Source: Ohtaekwangia sp036786105 (lineage in GTDB: Bacteria; Bacteroidota; Bacteroidia; Cytophagales; Cyclobacteriaceae). Taken from it: 64,000 nucleotides of DNA. Numbering within the stretch: the first letter of the stretch is position 1; each line of letters begins with the position of its first letter. The position numbers were made by a program, and so were the translations under genes. The notes beneath the pieces were generated by a model. It was given only the letters and a program-made list of their open reading frames with translations, did not search any database and was not told the origin of the DNA. Below, piece by piece: positions 36,425-44,809 of the stretch. The DNA lies in assembly GCF_036786105.1 (NCBI RefSeq), contig NZ_DAIQRQ010000008.1, positions 62,001 to 126,000 of the forward strand. The letters are read 5' to 3'.

Positions 36425-36907
36425 ATGGACCAGCAATATCTCTCAGCATTCGGGGAAATTCTTCTCTATATAGTCGGAGGCATCGTCTTCGTGCTTGTTA
36501 CATTTCTTGTTTCAAGATTTGTTCGTCCGCACAGACCCAACCCGGAGAAATTATCAACCTACGAAAGTGGTGAAGAACCTATCACCGCTGCCTGGACGCA
36601 GTTCAATATCCGCTTTTATATTGTGGCGTTGATCTTTTTGCTTTTCGAAGTAGAGATCGTTTTTCTCTTTCCGTGGGCAACCATCTTTGCCAACGAAGAA
36701 TTGATCCGTGAAACCAATGGCGCATGGGGTTGGTTCTCTCTGGTGGAGATGATCATTTTTATAGTTGTATTAGCCCTCGGCCTTGCGTATGCCTGGGTAA
36801 ATGGTCATCTGGACTGGATCAAACCTGATCCGAACCCAACGGAAGTAAAATCTGTTGTGCCGAGAGAACTATACGATGCCATCAACGAGAAGTATAAACG
36901 CAAGTAA
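36425..36907 (+). CDS. nuoA: NADH-quinone oxidoreductase subunit A
   Basis: A 160-residue subunit with three transmembrane helices. The conserved loop reads K-L-S-T-Y-E-S-G-E-E-P, followed by F-N-I-R-F-Y-I-V-A-L-I-F-L-L-F-E-V-E-I-V-F-L-F-P-W-A. The C-terminal tail after TM3 is about 35 residues longer than in E. coli, as in other Bacteroidota. It is part of the membrane arm near the quinone site. nuoB follows after 16 bp. Confidence 0.95.
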   Translation: MDQQYLSAFGEILLYIVGGIVFVLVTFLVSRFVRPHRPNPEKLSTYESGEEPITAAWTQFNIRFYIVALIFLLFEVEIVFLFPWATIFANEELIRETNGAWGWFSLVEMIIFIVVLALGLAYAWVNGHLDWIKPDPNPTEVKSVVPRELYDAINEKYKRK

Positions 36908-36923
36908 CGGGTAACAATAAATC

Positions 36924-37445
36924 ATGAAGGGATTACTGGATCAGAAATTTCAACAAGGTGGAGTGATCGTAACACAACTGGACGACTTGCTCAATTGGGC
37001 GAGACTATCCTCCATGTTCCCCATGACGTTTGGTATAGCATGCTGTGCGATTGAATTTATGAGCACCGGTACAACAGTATATGATATGGATCGTTTCGGT
37101 ATGGCCCCGCGTTCATCTCCGCGGCAAGCCGATGTGATGATTGTAGCCGGAACCGTAACGTTCAAGATGGCCGATCGCATTAAGCGACTCTACGAGCAAA
37201 TGGCAGAGCCGCGTTATGTTATTTCCATGGGCTCTTGTTCCAATTGCGGAGGCCCGTATTGGCAACATGGTTATCACGTTGTGAAAGGGGTCGATAGAAT
37301 TGTGCCGGTAGATGTATATGTACCCGGCTGCCCGCCAAGACCGGAAGCACTTATAGGCGGATTTCTAAAACTACAAGAGAAGATCAGAAACGAAAGCCTG
37401 GTGGCTCCCACAGCGCTTGAGAAACTGATGGAAAATAAAGTATAA
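36924..37445 (+). CDS. nuoB: NADH-quinone oxidoreductase subunit B
   Basis: A 173-residue subunit that carries cluster N2, the last iron-sulfur centre before quinone. The four ligands are visible: C40 and C41 in G-I-A-C-C-A-I-E, C105 in M-G-S-C-S-N-C-G-G, and C136 in V-P-G-C-P-P-R-P-E. It is followed not by nuoC but by a convergent gene pair on the other strand; nuoC lies 2.7 kb further on. Confidence 0.97.
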   Translation: MKGLLDQKFQQGGVIVTQLDDLLNWARLSSMFPMTFGIACCAIEFMSTGTTVYDMDRFGMAPRSSPRQADVMIVAGTVTFKMADRIKRLYEQMAEPRYVISMGSCSNCGGPYWQHGYHVVKGVDRIVPVDVYVPGCPPRPEALIGGFLKLQEKIRNESLVAPTALEKLMENKV

Positions 37446-37460
37446 TTCTTATTCTTAATT

Positions 37461-38324
37461 CTACCAACAGCGTAAGAAATGCAACCACCGAAAAAATAAG
37501 TTATAAGAGAAAACCCTCGGGGTTATCCGAGGGTTATGTTGGTTGTCATTCCACTTACTTTCAATCCAGTGTTCATTGAGTATAGTATGTAGTGGCGTAT
37601 TCTTGATTGGATTTATATACTTTTCTGTTTTTTGTGCTTTCCACCTCCAGGGATCATAACCATGCAATATCTTCAGCAATCTCGGATAAAGATTGTTTCG
37701 GGCGAGGTAAGAGGATATTTCCTGGCTTTTGCTTTTCAGAGATGTATCATGAATACGGATGTGTGTTATCATTCTTGGTTGAACCTTGAGTGTAAATCTC
37801 CACGATTCACAAAATACATAGAATACCTCTGGTTTTTTACTCCATTGTGGATGCTTTATAACTTCATAAAAGTATAGTCGTTCCGTATCTATGAATTTTC
37901 CACTGAAGAATTCGTTTGCTGGTAATTCTCGTAAATTCTGTTCACGTGTTACGTACACCTTTTTGCCATATCGTCTTACCTTCTTTTTGAAGTCCTTTCG
38001 CCAGCTATACTCAGTTGTGTTGATTTTATCAAGTATTCTTTGAAAGAATAAAGATTGTTGACTTCTTCGAACATCGTCACGAAGTATAAAAGAACGTTTC
38101 CATCCATTTTGAATGGGCGGTTTGAGCTCTTCCCAACCTAGATTCCGTATTTGAGTGTTAATCGTTTTCTCTTCGCGGTGCAGGCGTAGTAACTTTTTGT
38201 CAAAGTCCTTGTATTGTGCTCTTTTCCGTCTTCGATTTGTCCTCAAACGACTATACTTCAGTAGTTCATCTACCAGTATGTCGTCATCTTTAAATGAATT
38301 ACTACCTGTAATTTTAATTACCAT
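37461..38324 (-). CDS. Uncharacterised basic protein downstream of rtcB
   Basis: A 287-residue, strongly basic, Trp- and Arg/Lys-rich soluble protein with no signal peptide. Recognisable blocks are L-G-W-E-E-L-K-P-P-I-Q-N-G-W-K-R-S-F-I-L-R-D-D-V, F-F-Q-R-I-L-D-K-I-N-T and Y-F-Y-E-V-I-K-H-P-Q-W. It starts 5 bp after the rtcB stop, so it is the second gene of that operon. I do not recognise a named family; the charge and operon suggest RNA binding (inference). By eye it is richer in A+T than its neighbours. Its last codons run through a hairpin at 37512-37535. Confidence 0.75.
   Translation of the reverse strand: MVIKITGSNSFKDDDILVDELLKYSRLRTNRRRKRAQYKDFDKKLLRLHREEKTINTQIRNLGWEELKPPIQNGWKRSFILRDDVRRSQQSLFFQRILDKINTTEYSWRKDFKKKVRRYGKKVYVTREQNLRELPANEFFSGKFIDTERLYFYEVIKHPQWSKKPEVFYVFCESWRFTLKVQPRMITHIRIHDTSLKSKSQEISSYLARNNLYPRLLKILHGYDPWRWKAQKTEKYINPIKNTPLHTILNEHWIESKWNDNQHNPRITPRVFSYNLFFRWLHFLRCW
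37512..37535 (-). terminator. Terminator-like hairpin inside the end of a CDS
   Basis: A 9-bp perfect stem AACCCTCGG / CCGAGGGTT with a 6-nt loop, followed on the minus strand by TTTTCTCTT. It lies 51-74 bp before the stop codon of the basic protein gene, that is, inside the reading frame. Confidence 0.6.
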
Positions 38325-38329
38325 AAAAA

Positions 38330-39739
38330 TTAATCTTTCGCCATCCTCACAATTTTCGGATGGAATTTTCCTTCAACAGATACCAGCGTGTGCTGGCTCT
38401 GCATTACTACTTCAATGTCTTTATAGGCACCCGGTGATTCTTCCGGACTGCCACCGAGGAGTATAACTTTCTCAGACTGCAATAATTTTTTCATGCTGCC
38501 CATGGTAGTCGACTCCTTTGCTTTCAACCGCGACATCTGGCGGCCGGCACCATGCGCGGCTGAGTTGATCGAAGCTTCGTTTCCTTTACCACGCACGATA
38601 TACCCCGGAGCAGTCATGCTGCCCGGTATAACACCATATATACCTTCTGCTGCTGGTGTTGCGCCTTTACGGTGCACGATATACCCTTTGCCATCAACTA
38701 ACTTTTCTTTCCAGGCAAAGTTGTGATGGTTTTCTATTTTTATGAGTGTATCGATGCCCAACGCACGCGTCAGATTTTTATGGATCTGATCGTGACAGGC
38801 TTTGGCATATTCACCGGCAAGATTCATGGAGAGCCAGTATTCTATACCTTCTTCACTGCTTCCATCAAGCCATGCCAGTTGTTGGGCTTCGCGAGGAAGC
38901 TTGCACTTGCTTTTGGCAATATTAGTATAGTGCTGTGCGATGTTGGCACCAAGGCTTCTGGAACCTGAGTGCGAGAGTATAGCAGCATAGCGATTCGGCG
39001 CAAGTCCCAATGTGTTGTCATCTTCCAAGGCAACGATGCCAAATTCGACAAAGTGATTTCCGGAACCGGAGCTTCCCAATTGTTTTACAGCCTTGCCATG
39101 CAGGCGCTTTAATAAAGGCGTTTGCTGAAAGCCCGGGTCATCAAGTATAGCATGCTCCTGCGCAAACTCAAGCCAGCCATCATTGCCGAAGTGTGTAAAC
39201 TCCTGCAGCGCTTTCTTTAGTTCATACGCGTGGTGTTCAATATAGCTTCCCGGCAATTCCAGAATGCTTAAAGCCATGCGGCAGCCAATGTCCATCCCTA
39301 CACCATACGGTATAATGGCGTTCTCCGTGGCAAGAACACCGCCTATAGGCAAGCCATAGCCATGATGTGCATCCGGCATCAGCGCGCCTTTTATTGCAAT
39401 GGGTAAGCGCATGGCCAGTTCCATCTGGCGAATAGCGTTGCCATCAATATGCTTGTTGCCAAATACATCGAAATGCTTCGGCTCATATTCAAGCTCGTAC
39501 GCGCGCGATAAGATTTCATCGCCGGTGATGTTTACGAGTTTGTGTGCCAGTATGCCGAGCGTTGTGTGATCCCTATATTTCTCAGGATGCTGCAACACAT
39601 CGACAATCAGTGCTAGTTTCTCTTCATGGGGCGTATGTTTAAAGTGCCTGTTCATGATATTCATGGCAAGACTCTTCACTACATCCGAAGAAAAGTTTAT
39701 GACCGCGAGGTCATGTATCGTTATTTTTTGTTTGCCCAT
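38330..39739 (-). CDS. rtcB: RNA-splicing ligase RtcB
   Basis: A 469-residue RNA ligase that joins 2',3'-cyclic phosphate or 3'-phosphate ends to 5'-OH ends using GTP and Mn2+. Family motifs are present: P-D-A-H-H-G-Y-G-L-P-I-G-G-V, G-V-G-M-D-I-G-C-R-M (metal-binding Cys), G-S-S-G-S-G-N-H-F-V-E, S-H-S-G-S-R, E-N-H-H-N-F-A, and the guanylylated His in A-A-H-G-A-G-R-Q-M-S-R. The usual archease or PrfH partner is absent; a basic protein gene follows instead. It faces away from nuoC across a 453-bp intergenic region. Confidence 0.96.
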   Translation of the reverse strand: MGKQKITIHDLAVINFSSDVVKSLAMNIMNRHFKHTPHEEKLALIVDVLQHPEKYRDHTTLGILAHKLVNITGDEILSRAYELEYEPKHFDVFGNKHIDGNAIRQMELAMRLPIAIKGALMPDAHHGYGLPIGGVLATENAIIPYGVGMDIGCRMALSILELPGSYIEHHAYELKKALQEFTHFGNDGWLEFAQEHAILDDPGFQQTPLLKRLHGKAVKQLGSSGSGNHFVEFGIVALEDDNTLGLAPNRYAAILSHSGSRSLGANIAQHYTNIAKSKCKLPREAQQLAWLDGSSEEGIEYWLSMNLAGEYAKACHDQIHKNLTRALGIDTLIKIENHHNFAWKEKLVDGKGYIVHRKGATPAAEGIYGVIPGSMTAPGYIVRGKGNEASINSAAHGAGRQMSRLKAKESTTMGSMKKLLQSEKVILLGGSPEESPGAYKDIEVVMQSQHTLVSVEGKFHPKIVRMAKD

Positions 39740-40192
39740 AAAAGGTTTGATAGGGGCTATGCAGGCACAAAGAGATTCTTCCTTTGCTGTAGAGACAGCA
39801 AAGTAGAATTATAGGTGAGCGTTATGCAAGGCATAAGCGAACCCACGACTCTTGTACAGGCGATGCCCTGAATTTTTTACTGGATAAATTTGTGACTTGA
39901 AAATGCCAGACCTGATCTGGTAAAAATGCTTACCGTAGCGGTTATTTGAAGATATGTGAACGTAGTACCAACATAATTCTCATTCGTTTAAAGTTGAACA
40001 TGAATGAGGTGAAATGCTGATGCAAAGGTACATTGTTTTGCGATTCAGCAATGTGGCTGAGAAAAAAAATAATTACAGCCGTTCGTTAATGCGTTAAAAC
40101 TATCTCATCGGCCGCACGGTACATTCCGTTTCATTCTGTAATTTTGATTGATAAAGATTAAACGATCTTACGGATATCACCTTCAATTTACA
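39740..40192. promoter_or_regulatory. Long rtcB/nuoC divergent intergenic region with structured rtcB leader
   Basis: This 453-bp stretch has no convincing ORF or tRNA. On the rtcB side there are two close hairpins: CTTTGCTGT / ACAGCAAAG with a 4-nt loop (39782-39803), and TTATGC-AAG-GCATAA (39822-39836) with an outer GC pair. A weaker CCAGA / TCTGG hairpin lies at 39907-39921. On the nuoC side TAATTTTG (40139-40146) fits a -7 element. Confidence 0.5.
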
Positions 40193-40675
40193 ATGACGCT
40201 GGATACAATCATTACTTTGCTAACGGATAGGGTAGGAGCCGACCACGTTCGCGCCGATGCTACCGGTACACCGGCTACCATTGTTGTGAGTAAAGAAAAG
40301 CTTGCAACGATCTGTACTGTACTTCATGAAGATGCCGGTGCTTACTTTGATATGCTTTCCTGCGTAACCGGTATCGACAATGGTGTGCAGGCAGCTACAA
40401 TGGAAGTAGTATATAATCTGTATTCAATCCCCTATAATTTTCAGTTGATGATACGCGTTATGCTGCCGCGCGAAAACCCGATAGCAGATTCTGTCACACA
40501 CATCTGGAAGTCTGCCGATTGGATGGAGCGCGAAGTCTTCGATATGTATGGCATCATCTTTCAAAATCACCCTGACCTTCGCAGAATACTTATGCCAGCC
40601 GACTGGGAAGGATATCCACTTCGAAAAGACTATAAGCACCAGGAATACTATCGCGACATTCGGGTAGAGTATTAA
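40193..40675 (+). CDS. nuoC: NADH-quinone oxidoreductase subunit C
   Basis: A 160-residue 30-kDa-type subunit of the peripheral arm of complex I. The family block is R-E-N-P-I-A-D-S-V-T-H-I-W-K-S-A-D-W-M-E-R-E-V-F-D-M-Y-G-I-I-F, then H-P-D-L-R-R-I-L-M-P-x-D-W-E-G-Y-P-L-R-K-D-Y. The start at 40193 is preferred to the Met 15 codons upstream because it fits the usual NuoC length. nuoD follows after 97 bp, which is long for a nuo operon and is filled by an AGCT-rich repeat. Confidence 0.94.
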   Translation: MTLDTIITLLTDRVGADHVRADATGTPATIVVSKEKLATICTVLHEDAGAYFDMLSCVTGIDNGVQAATMEVVYNLYSIPYNFQLMIRVMLPRENPIADSVTHIWKSADWMEREVFDMYGIIFQNHPDLRRILMPADWEGYPLRKDYKHQEYYRDIRVEY

Positions 40676-40684
40676 AATATATAC

Positions 40685-40724
40685 TCACTGCCTGAAGCTG
40701 GCAACTCAAAGCTCGCAGCTGAGT
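40685..40724. repeat. AGCT-rich repeat module between nuoC and nuoD
   Basis: CTGCCTGAAGCTGGCAACTC followed by AAAGCTCGCAGCTGAG resembles the AGCT module of the composite repeats at 21.7, 28.9 and 33.8 kb and the 25 bases after the first assembly gap. It lies inside a probable operon. Confidence 0.5.
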
Positions 40725-40772
40725 GGATTAAAACGAAACACTAAAGCAGAATCTCTAAAAAAGGAATTCCCA

Positions 40773-41993
40773 ATGCCCACCGATCGGATACAGTATAAAT
40801 ATAAGGAAGGAAACCTTGAGTTATCGGAGCCTAACAAGCTAAAGCCGGAGAACCTGCGATCGGAGGAGATGATTATCAACCTGGGGCCGCAGCACCCGTC
40901 TACGCACGGTGTACTGCGCCTGGAAGTATTGATGGATGGCGAGATCGTAAAAGAAGTGGTTCCGCACATCGGGTACCTGCACCGTTGTTTTGAGAAGCAT
41001 GCCGAGAATCTGCCCTATAACCAGGTGATACCTTTTGTAGACCGTCTCGATTATGTTGCTGCCATGAGCAATGAGCATGTGTATGCCATGGGTGTAGAGC
41101 GCATGCTGGGAATACAGGAACAGATACCCAAACGTGTTGAATATATCCGCGTGTTGATGTCGGAGCTAAATCGCATTGCTTCACACTTCATCGCCATCGG
41201 CACGTATGGTATGGATATAGGAGCCTTTACACCTTTCTTCTGGTTAATGCGCGATCGTGAACATATACTGCGGCTGCTCGAATGGGCGTCCGGGGCGCGA
41301 CTGCTCTACAACTATGTATGGATCGGAGGGTTGTTTTACGATATACCAGTAGGCTTTGAAGATCGCTGTCGTGAATTTGTAAACTATATAAAGCCAAAAC
41401 TGCAAGAGCTCGAAACAGTACTCATTGATAACAAGATATTCATCGACCGCACAGCCAACGTAGGTGTATTGCCGCTCGATTTGGCGATCAACGCGGGCGT
41501 AACGGGGCCGGTTCTGCGTGGATCAGGTTTGCGTTTCGACCTGCGCAGGGTGGATGGTTACTCCGTATACCCGGAGCTTGATTTTGATATTCCGATCGGT
41601 GAAGGTAAAATGGGGCAGGTTGGCGACTGCTGGGACAGAACGTATGTGCGCTATCGAGAGCTGCACGAATCCCTGAAGATCGTGGAGCAATGTCTTGACA
41701 AGCTCACCAAAGAACATGGACGCACACGCGATTTCGATCCGCAGGCGCTGGTGCCGAAGAAGATCAGACCGAAGGCGCAAGATTTCTATATACGGGGCGA
41801 AATACCCAAGGGCGAACTAGGATTTTTCTTTCGTGCAGACGGGCGCAATGATATACCCTTTCGATGCAAATGCCGTTCCTGCAGCTTTGTAAATCTGTCT
41901 GTTTTGCCAGAAATATCGAAAGGTATATTGGTAGCCGATCTCATCGCGATCATCGGATCGATCGATGTGGTGATGGGAGAGGTAGACCGCTAG
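40773..41993 (+). CDS. nuoD: NADH-quinone oxidoreductase subunit D
   Basis: A 406-residue 49-kDa-type subunit forming the quinone pocket with NuoB. The signature N-L-G-P-Q-H-P-S-T-H-G-V-L-R is at about residues 37-50 and contains the conserved His; G-Y-L-H-R-C-F-E-K and the C-terminal D-L-I-A-I-I-G-S-I-D-V-V-M-G-E-V-D-R are also typical. A possible AAGGA lies upstream of the ATG. No nuoE follows; the next gene is convergent, with a single base between the two stop codons. Confidence 0.97.
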   Translation: MPTDRIQYKYKEGNLELSEPNKLKPENLRSEEMIINLGPQHPSTHGVLRLEVLMDGEIVKEVVPHIGYLHRCFEKHAENLPYNQVIPFVDRLDYVAAMSNEHVYAMGVERMLGIQEQIPKRVEYIRVLMSELNRIASHFIAIGTYGMDIGAFTPFFWLMRDREHILRLLEWASGARLLYNYVWIGGLFYDIPVGFEDRCREFVNYIKPKLQELETVLIDNKIFIDRTANVGVLPLDLAINAGVTGPVLRGSGLRFDLRRVDGYSVYPELDFDIPIGEGKMGQVGDCWDRTYVRYRELHESLKIVEQCLDKLTKEHGRTRDFDPQALVPKKIRPKAQDFYIRGEIPKGELGFFFRADGRNDIPFRCKCRSCSFVNLSVLPEISKGILVADLIAIIGSIDVVMGEVDR

Positions 41994-41994
41994 C

Positions 41995-42576
41995 TCAGCG
42001 CTTTGGAAATATAGCATTGAGATGAATAGCGAACCCCGGAAGTATATCTTCGCCTGTTAATTTTTTGCTGAATAACTGCGTCACTATTTCGCCATTGCTG
42101 CGATATATTTTTACTTCTCGCTTTTTAGGATTGATTAACCAGGCAAGCTTGCAACCGTTACTGATCCATTCGAGCATTTTTTCGTGAACTGCTTTTGTTG
42201 AATCGCTTTCAGAGAGCAGCTCGATCACAAAATCGGGACATATATGCGCGAACTTCTTCCGATCTCTGGCAGGAATGCGGTTCCAACGGTCGATTTGAAT
42301 AAAAGCTGCATCGGGCGAGCGCACGGCCTTGTTGGGTAAAGTAAACCCCGCATTGTTTCCGAGCACCTGACCGGCGTGGGTTTTCCGGTTCCAAAGCTTC
42401 AACTCGAAAACTATATCCATATTGTATCCATCGGTTTCAACACCAGACGGTTCGTTTACAACAAAATTTCCATTGGGGTTTCTTTCGAGGTTTAAAGAAT
42501 CGTTTTCCTGGCAGAAGTAATAGAATTCATCTTCGGAGATGCTGCCCAGAGCTGCGGTTTTAATTTCATACATCAT
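41995..42576 (-). CDS. Uma2-family (DUF820) putative endonuclease
   Basis: A 193-residue PD-(D/E)xK-fold protein of the Uma2 family: S-E-D-E-F-Y-Y-F-C-Q-E-N near the N-terminus, S-P-D-A-A-F-I-Q, then the putative catalytic core C-P-D-F-V-I-E-L-L-S-E-S-D-S and a W-L-I-N-P-K strand. The biological role of these abundant proteins is not established. Start codons at 42576 or 42573 fit the family N-terminus; a Met 16 codons further upstream is less likely. Confidence 0.85.
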   Translation of the reverse strand: MMYEIKTAALGSISEDEFYYFCQENDSLNLERNPNGNFVVNEPSGVETDGYNMDIVFELKLWNRKTHAGQVLGNNAGFTLPNKAVRSPDAAFIQIDRWNRIPARDRKKFAHICPDFVIELLSESDSTKAVHEKMLEWISNGCKLAWLINPKKREVKIYRSNGEIVTQLFSKKLTGEDILPGFAIHLNAIFPKR

Positions 42577-42666
42577 AACGCTCAACTTTCCCCCAAGGCT
42601 ACTAATTTGCTTTCGGGTTTTCAATACCTAATTTTAGGTATATTTCTTTATTTCTCTCAATATAGT

Positions 42667-44169
42667 ATGATTCGGGTTCTTTCTTCTCAACAAATTAAGG
42701 CGTTGGATGCGTATACCATTCAACATGAGCCGGTGGCATCGATCGATCTGATGGAGCGCGCCTGTCGTGCATTTGTAAGTTGGTTTACCGGGCGGTTTGA
42801 TACATCGGAACAGGTTGGAATTGTATGCGGAACCGGCAATAATGGCGGAGATGGCCTGGGTATTGCACGTCTGCTCAGGGAATGGAGTTATCCTGTAAAA
42901 GTATGGTGCATTCGGGGCGGCTCGGAAACAGACGACTTCAAAGCAAATCTTCAACGCATTCAGGGAAAAACTGAGATTGTTGAGATAACAGCAGCTTCAT
43001 CGATACATAAAGATATATTTCAGGATTGTGATGTAGTGATCGATGCTATATTTGGATCAGGTCTTTCCAGACCGGTAGAAGGTATATATGCACAGGTTAT
43101 TCATCTTCTTAATGATACAGATACCCTTCGTGTAGCCGTAGATATACCTTCCGGGCTTATGGCTGACCGTGCATCGCAGGGCGCGATTGTGAGAGCCGAT
43201 TATACGGTTACATTTCAGATACCTAAGCTGGCATTTTTCTTTCCGGGCAATTTCCAGTTTGTGGGAGAATGGTGCGTGGTAGATATCGGATTGAATAAGG
43301 CGTTTATTCACCAAACGGCTACTCAACATTTTCATACTACAGCAAAAGATATAAGGCGAATCATTCGGCCTCGCGGCAAGTTCGATCACAAGGGAACCTA
43401 TGGTCATGCCCTGCTCATTGCAGGCAGTTATGGCAAAATGGGTGCAGCATTACTATCGGCAGATGCTTTGCTGCGTGCAGGGGTCGGCTTGCTTACCGTG
43501 CATATTCCGAAATGCGGATATACTATATTGCAGACTGCTGTCCGGGAAGCGATGGCCAGTATAGATGAGCATGATCACTTCTTTACTATAGTGCCACCGT
43601 TAGAGAATTATACAACGATTGGCATAGGTCCTGGTCTCGGCCACGACAAGCAAACGGTAAAGGCATTCAGGAAGGTATTAGAAGATTTTAGAAGGCCCAT
43701 GGTGATTGATGCCGATGGCTTAAATATACTTTCTGCCAACCGCGAGTTGTTTCCATTGATACCCCCGGGAAGTATACTTACGCCACACCCTAAAGAATTC
43801 GAACGGCTGGCCGGTAAATGGTCTGATGATTTTAGCCGGTTAGAGAAACAAAAAGCACTGGCAGGTCAACTGCGTTCAGTTATTGTAGTGAAAGGTGCTT
43901 TTACTTCCATCGCCACACCGGATGGGAATATTTACTTTAATCCTACGGGCAATCCGGGTATGGCTACCGGAGGCACCGGCGATGTGCTAACCGGTATACT
44001 TACCGGGCTGCTGGCGCAGGGTTATTCATCGACAGATGCTGCCATAGCCGGAGTTTATATACACGGACTGGCTGGCGATCTGGCGGCCCGTGAAAAAGAA
44101 ATGATATCGCTTATTGCATCCGATGTCGTCAATTTTCTGCCGTCTGCATTCAAAAAAGTCATACGTTGA
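42667..44169 (+). CDS. nnr: Bifunctional NAD(P)H-hydrate epimerase/dehydratase
   Basis: A 500-residue metabolite-repair enzyme. The N-terminal YjeF_N epimerase (residues 1-215; C-G-T-G-N-N-G-G-D-G-L, D-A-I-F-G-S-G-L-S-R) interconverts R- and S-NAD(P)HX. The C-terminal ADP/ATP-dependent dehydratase (residues 225-500; G-H-A-L-L-I-A-G-S-Y-G-K-M-G-A-A, N-P-G-M-A-T-G-G-T-G-D-V-L-T-G) restores NAD(P)H. The start at 42667 was chosen because M-I-R-V-L-S-S-Q-Q-I-K begins the domain. It is divergent from the Uma2 gene. Confidence 0.94.
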   Translation: MIRVLSSQQIKALDAYTIQHEPVASIDLMERACRAFVSWFTGRFDTSEQVGIVCGTGNNGGDGLGIARLLREWSYPVKVWCIRGGSETDDFKANLQRIQGKTEIVEITAASSIHKDIFQDCDVVIDAIFGSGLSRPVEGIYAQVIHLLNDTDTLRVAVDIPSGLMADRASQGAIVRADYTVTFQIPKLAFFFPGNFQFVGEWCVVDIGLNKAFIHQTATQHFHTTAKDIRRIIRPRGKFDHKGTYGHALLIAGSYGKMGAALLSADALLRAGVGLLTVHIPKCGYTILQTAVREAMASIDEHDHFFTIVPPLENYTTIGIGPGLGHDKQTVKAFRKVLEDFRRPMVIDADGLNILSANRELFPLIPPGSILTPHPKEFERLAGKWSDDFSRLEKQKALAGQLRSVIVVKGAFTSIATPDGNIYFNPTGNPGMATGGTGDVLTGILTGLLAQGYSSTDAAIAGVYIHGLAGDLAAREKEMISLIASDVVNFLPSAFKKVIR

Positions 44170-44246
44170 ATTAAAACATTCCCTTTTGGTATTTTGTGAT
44201 TGAACTCTTGTGCGGGAATTTTACTTTTGATCTTTCATTTACGAGC

Positions 44247-44780
44247 ATGCTACTATCCGATAAAATCAAACACACCATCCGGGATATCTACGATTACCCC
44301 AAGCCAGGAATCGTCTTTAAAGATATAACCCCGGTATTGGCCGATCCTGCACTTATGCATGAAATCGCTGCGCGTCTTCGCGAGGATTTTAAAAACCAGC
44401 AGCTCGATGCCATAGCAGCAGTTGAAGCCCGCGGATTTATCTTTGGTGCTATCCTCGCCCATGAACTGGGATGTCGTTTTATACCCATCCGCAAAGCCGG
44501 TAAACTTCCCTATAAAGTCAAAAAGAAAGAATACGATCTCGAATATGGTACAGCTTGTATTGAGATGCACGAAGATGCCGTAAAACCGGGCTGGCGCGTG
44601 CTGGTGCAGGATGATCTGCTTGCCACCGGAGGCACTGCAGCCGCCGCTGCAGAGCTTATTGAAAGCGTGGGAGCCAGGGTAACAGGCTTTTCGTTTATCA
44701 TAAACCTGAGCTTTTTGCCTGGATACGAAACCCTGAAAAAACGCTTTCATGTGGAACCACATTATTTGCTGCAATATTAA
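44247..44780 (+). CDS. apt: Adenine phosphoribosyltransferase
   Basis: A 177-residue purine-salvage enzyme converting adenine and PRPP to AMP. It opens I-R-D-I-Y-D-Y-P-K-P-G-I-V-F-K-D-I-T-P-V-L, has E-A-R-G-F-I-F-G in the middle, and the PRPP loop V-L-V-Q-D-D-L-L-A-T-G-G-T-A-A-A. Length is normal. The ATG at 44247 fits the family start. It probably forms a unit with nnr (77 bp upstream) and the Lon-N protein (29 bp downstream). Confidence 0.96.
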   Translation: MLLSDKIKHTIRDIYDYPKPGIVFKDITPVLADPALMHEIAARLREDFKNQQLDAIAAVEARGFIFGAILAHELGCRFIPIRKAGKLPYKVKKKEYDLEYGTACIEMHEDAVKPGWRVLVQDDLLATGGTAAAAAELIESVGARVTGFSFIINLSFLPGYETLKKRFHVEPHYLLQY

Positions 44781-44809
44781 CTTATTGCGAAAAGATTTGT
44801 TTTACTGGT

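Noticed and set aside
39740..40192. tRNA or tRNA-like gene in the rtcB/nuoC gap
   Set aside because: A GGGTTCGC-like T-loop occurs on the minus strand, but no matching acceptor, anticodon or T-arm stem can be drawn.
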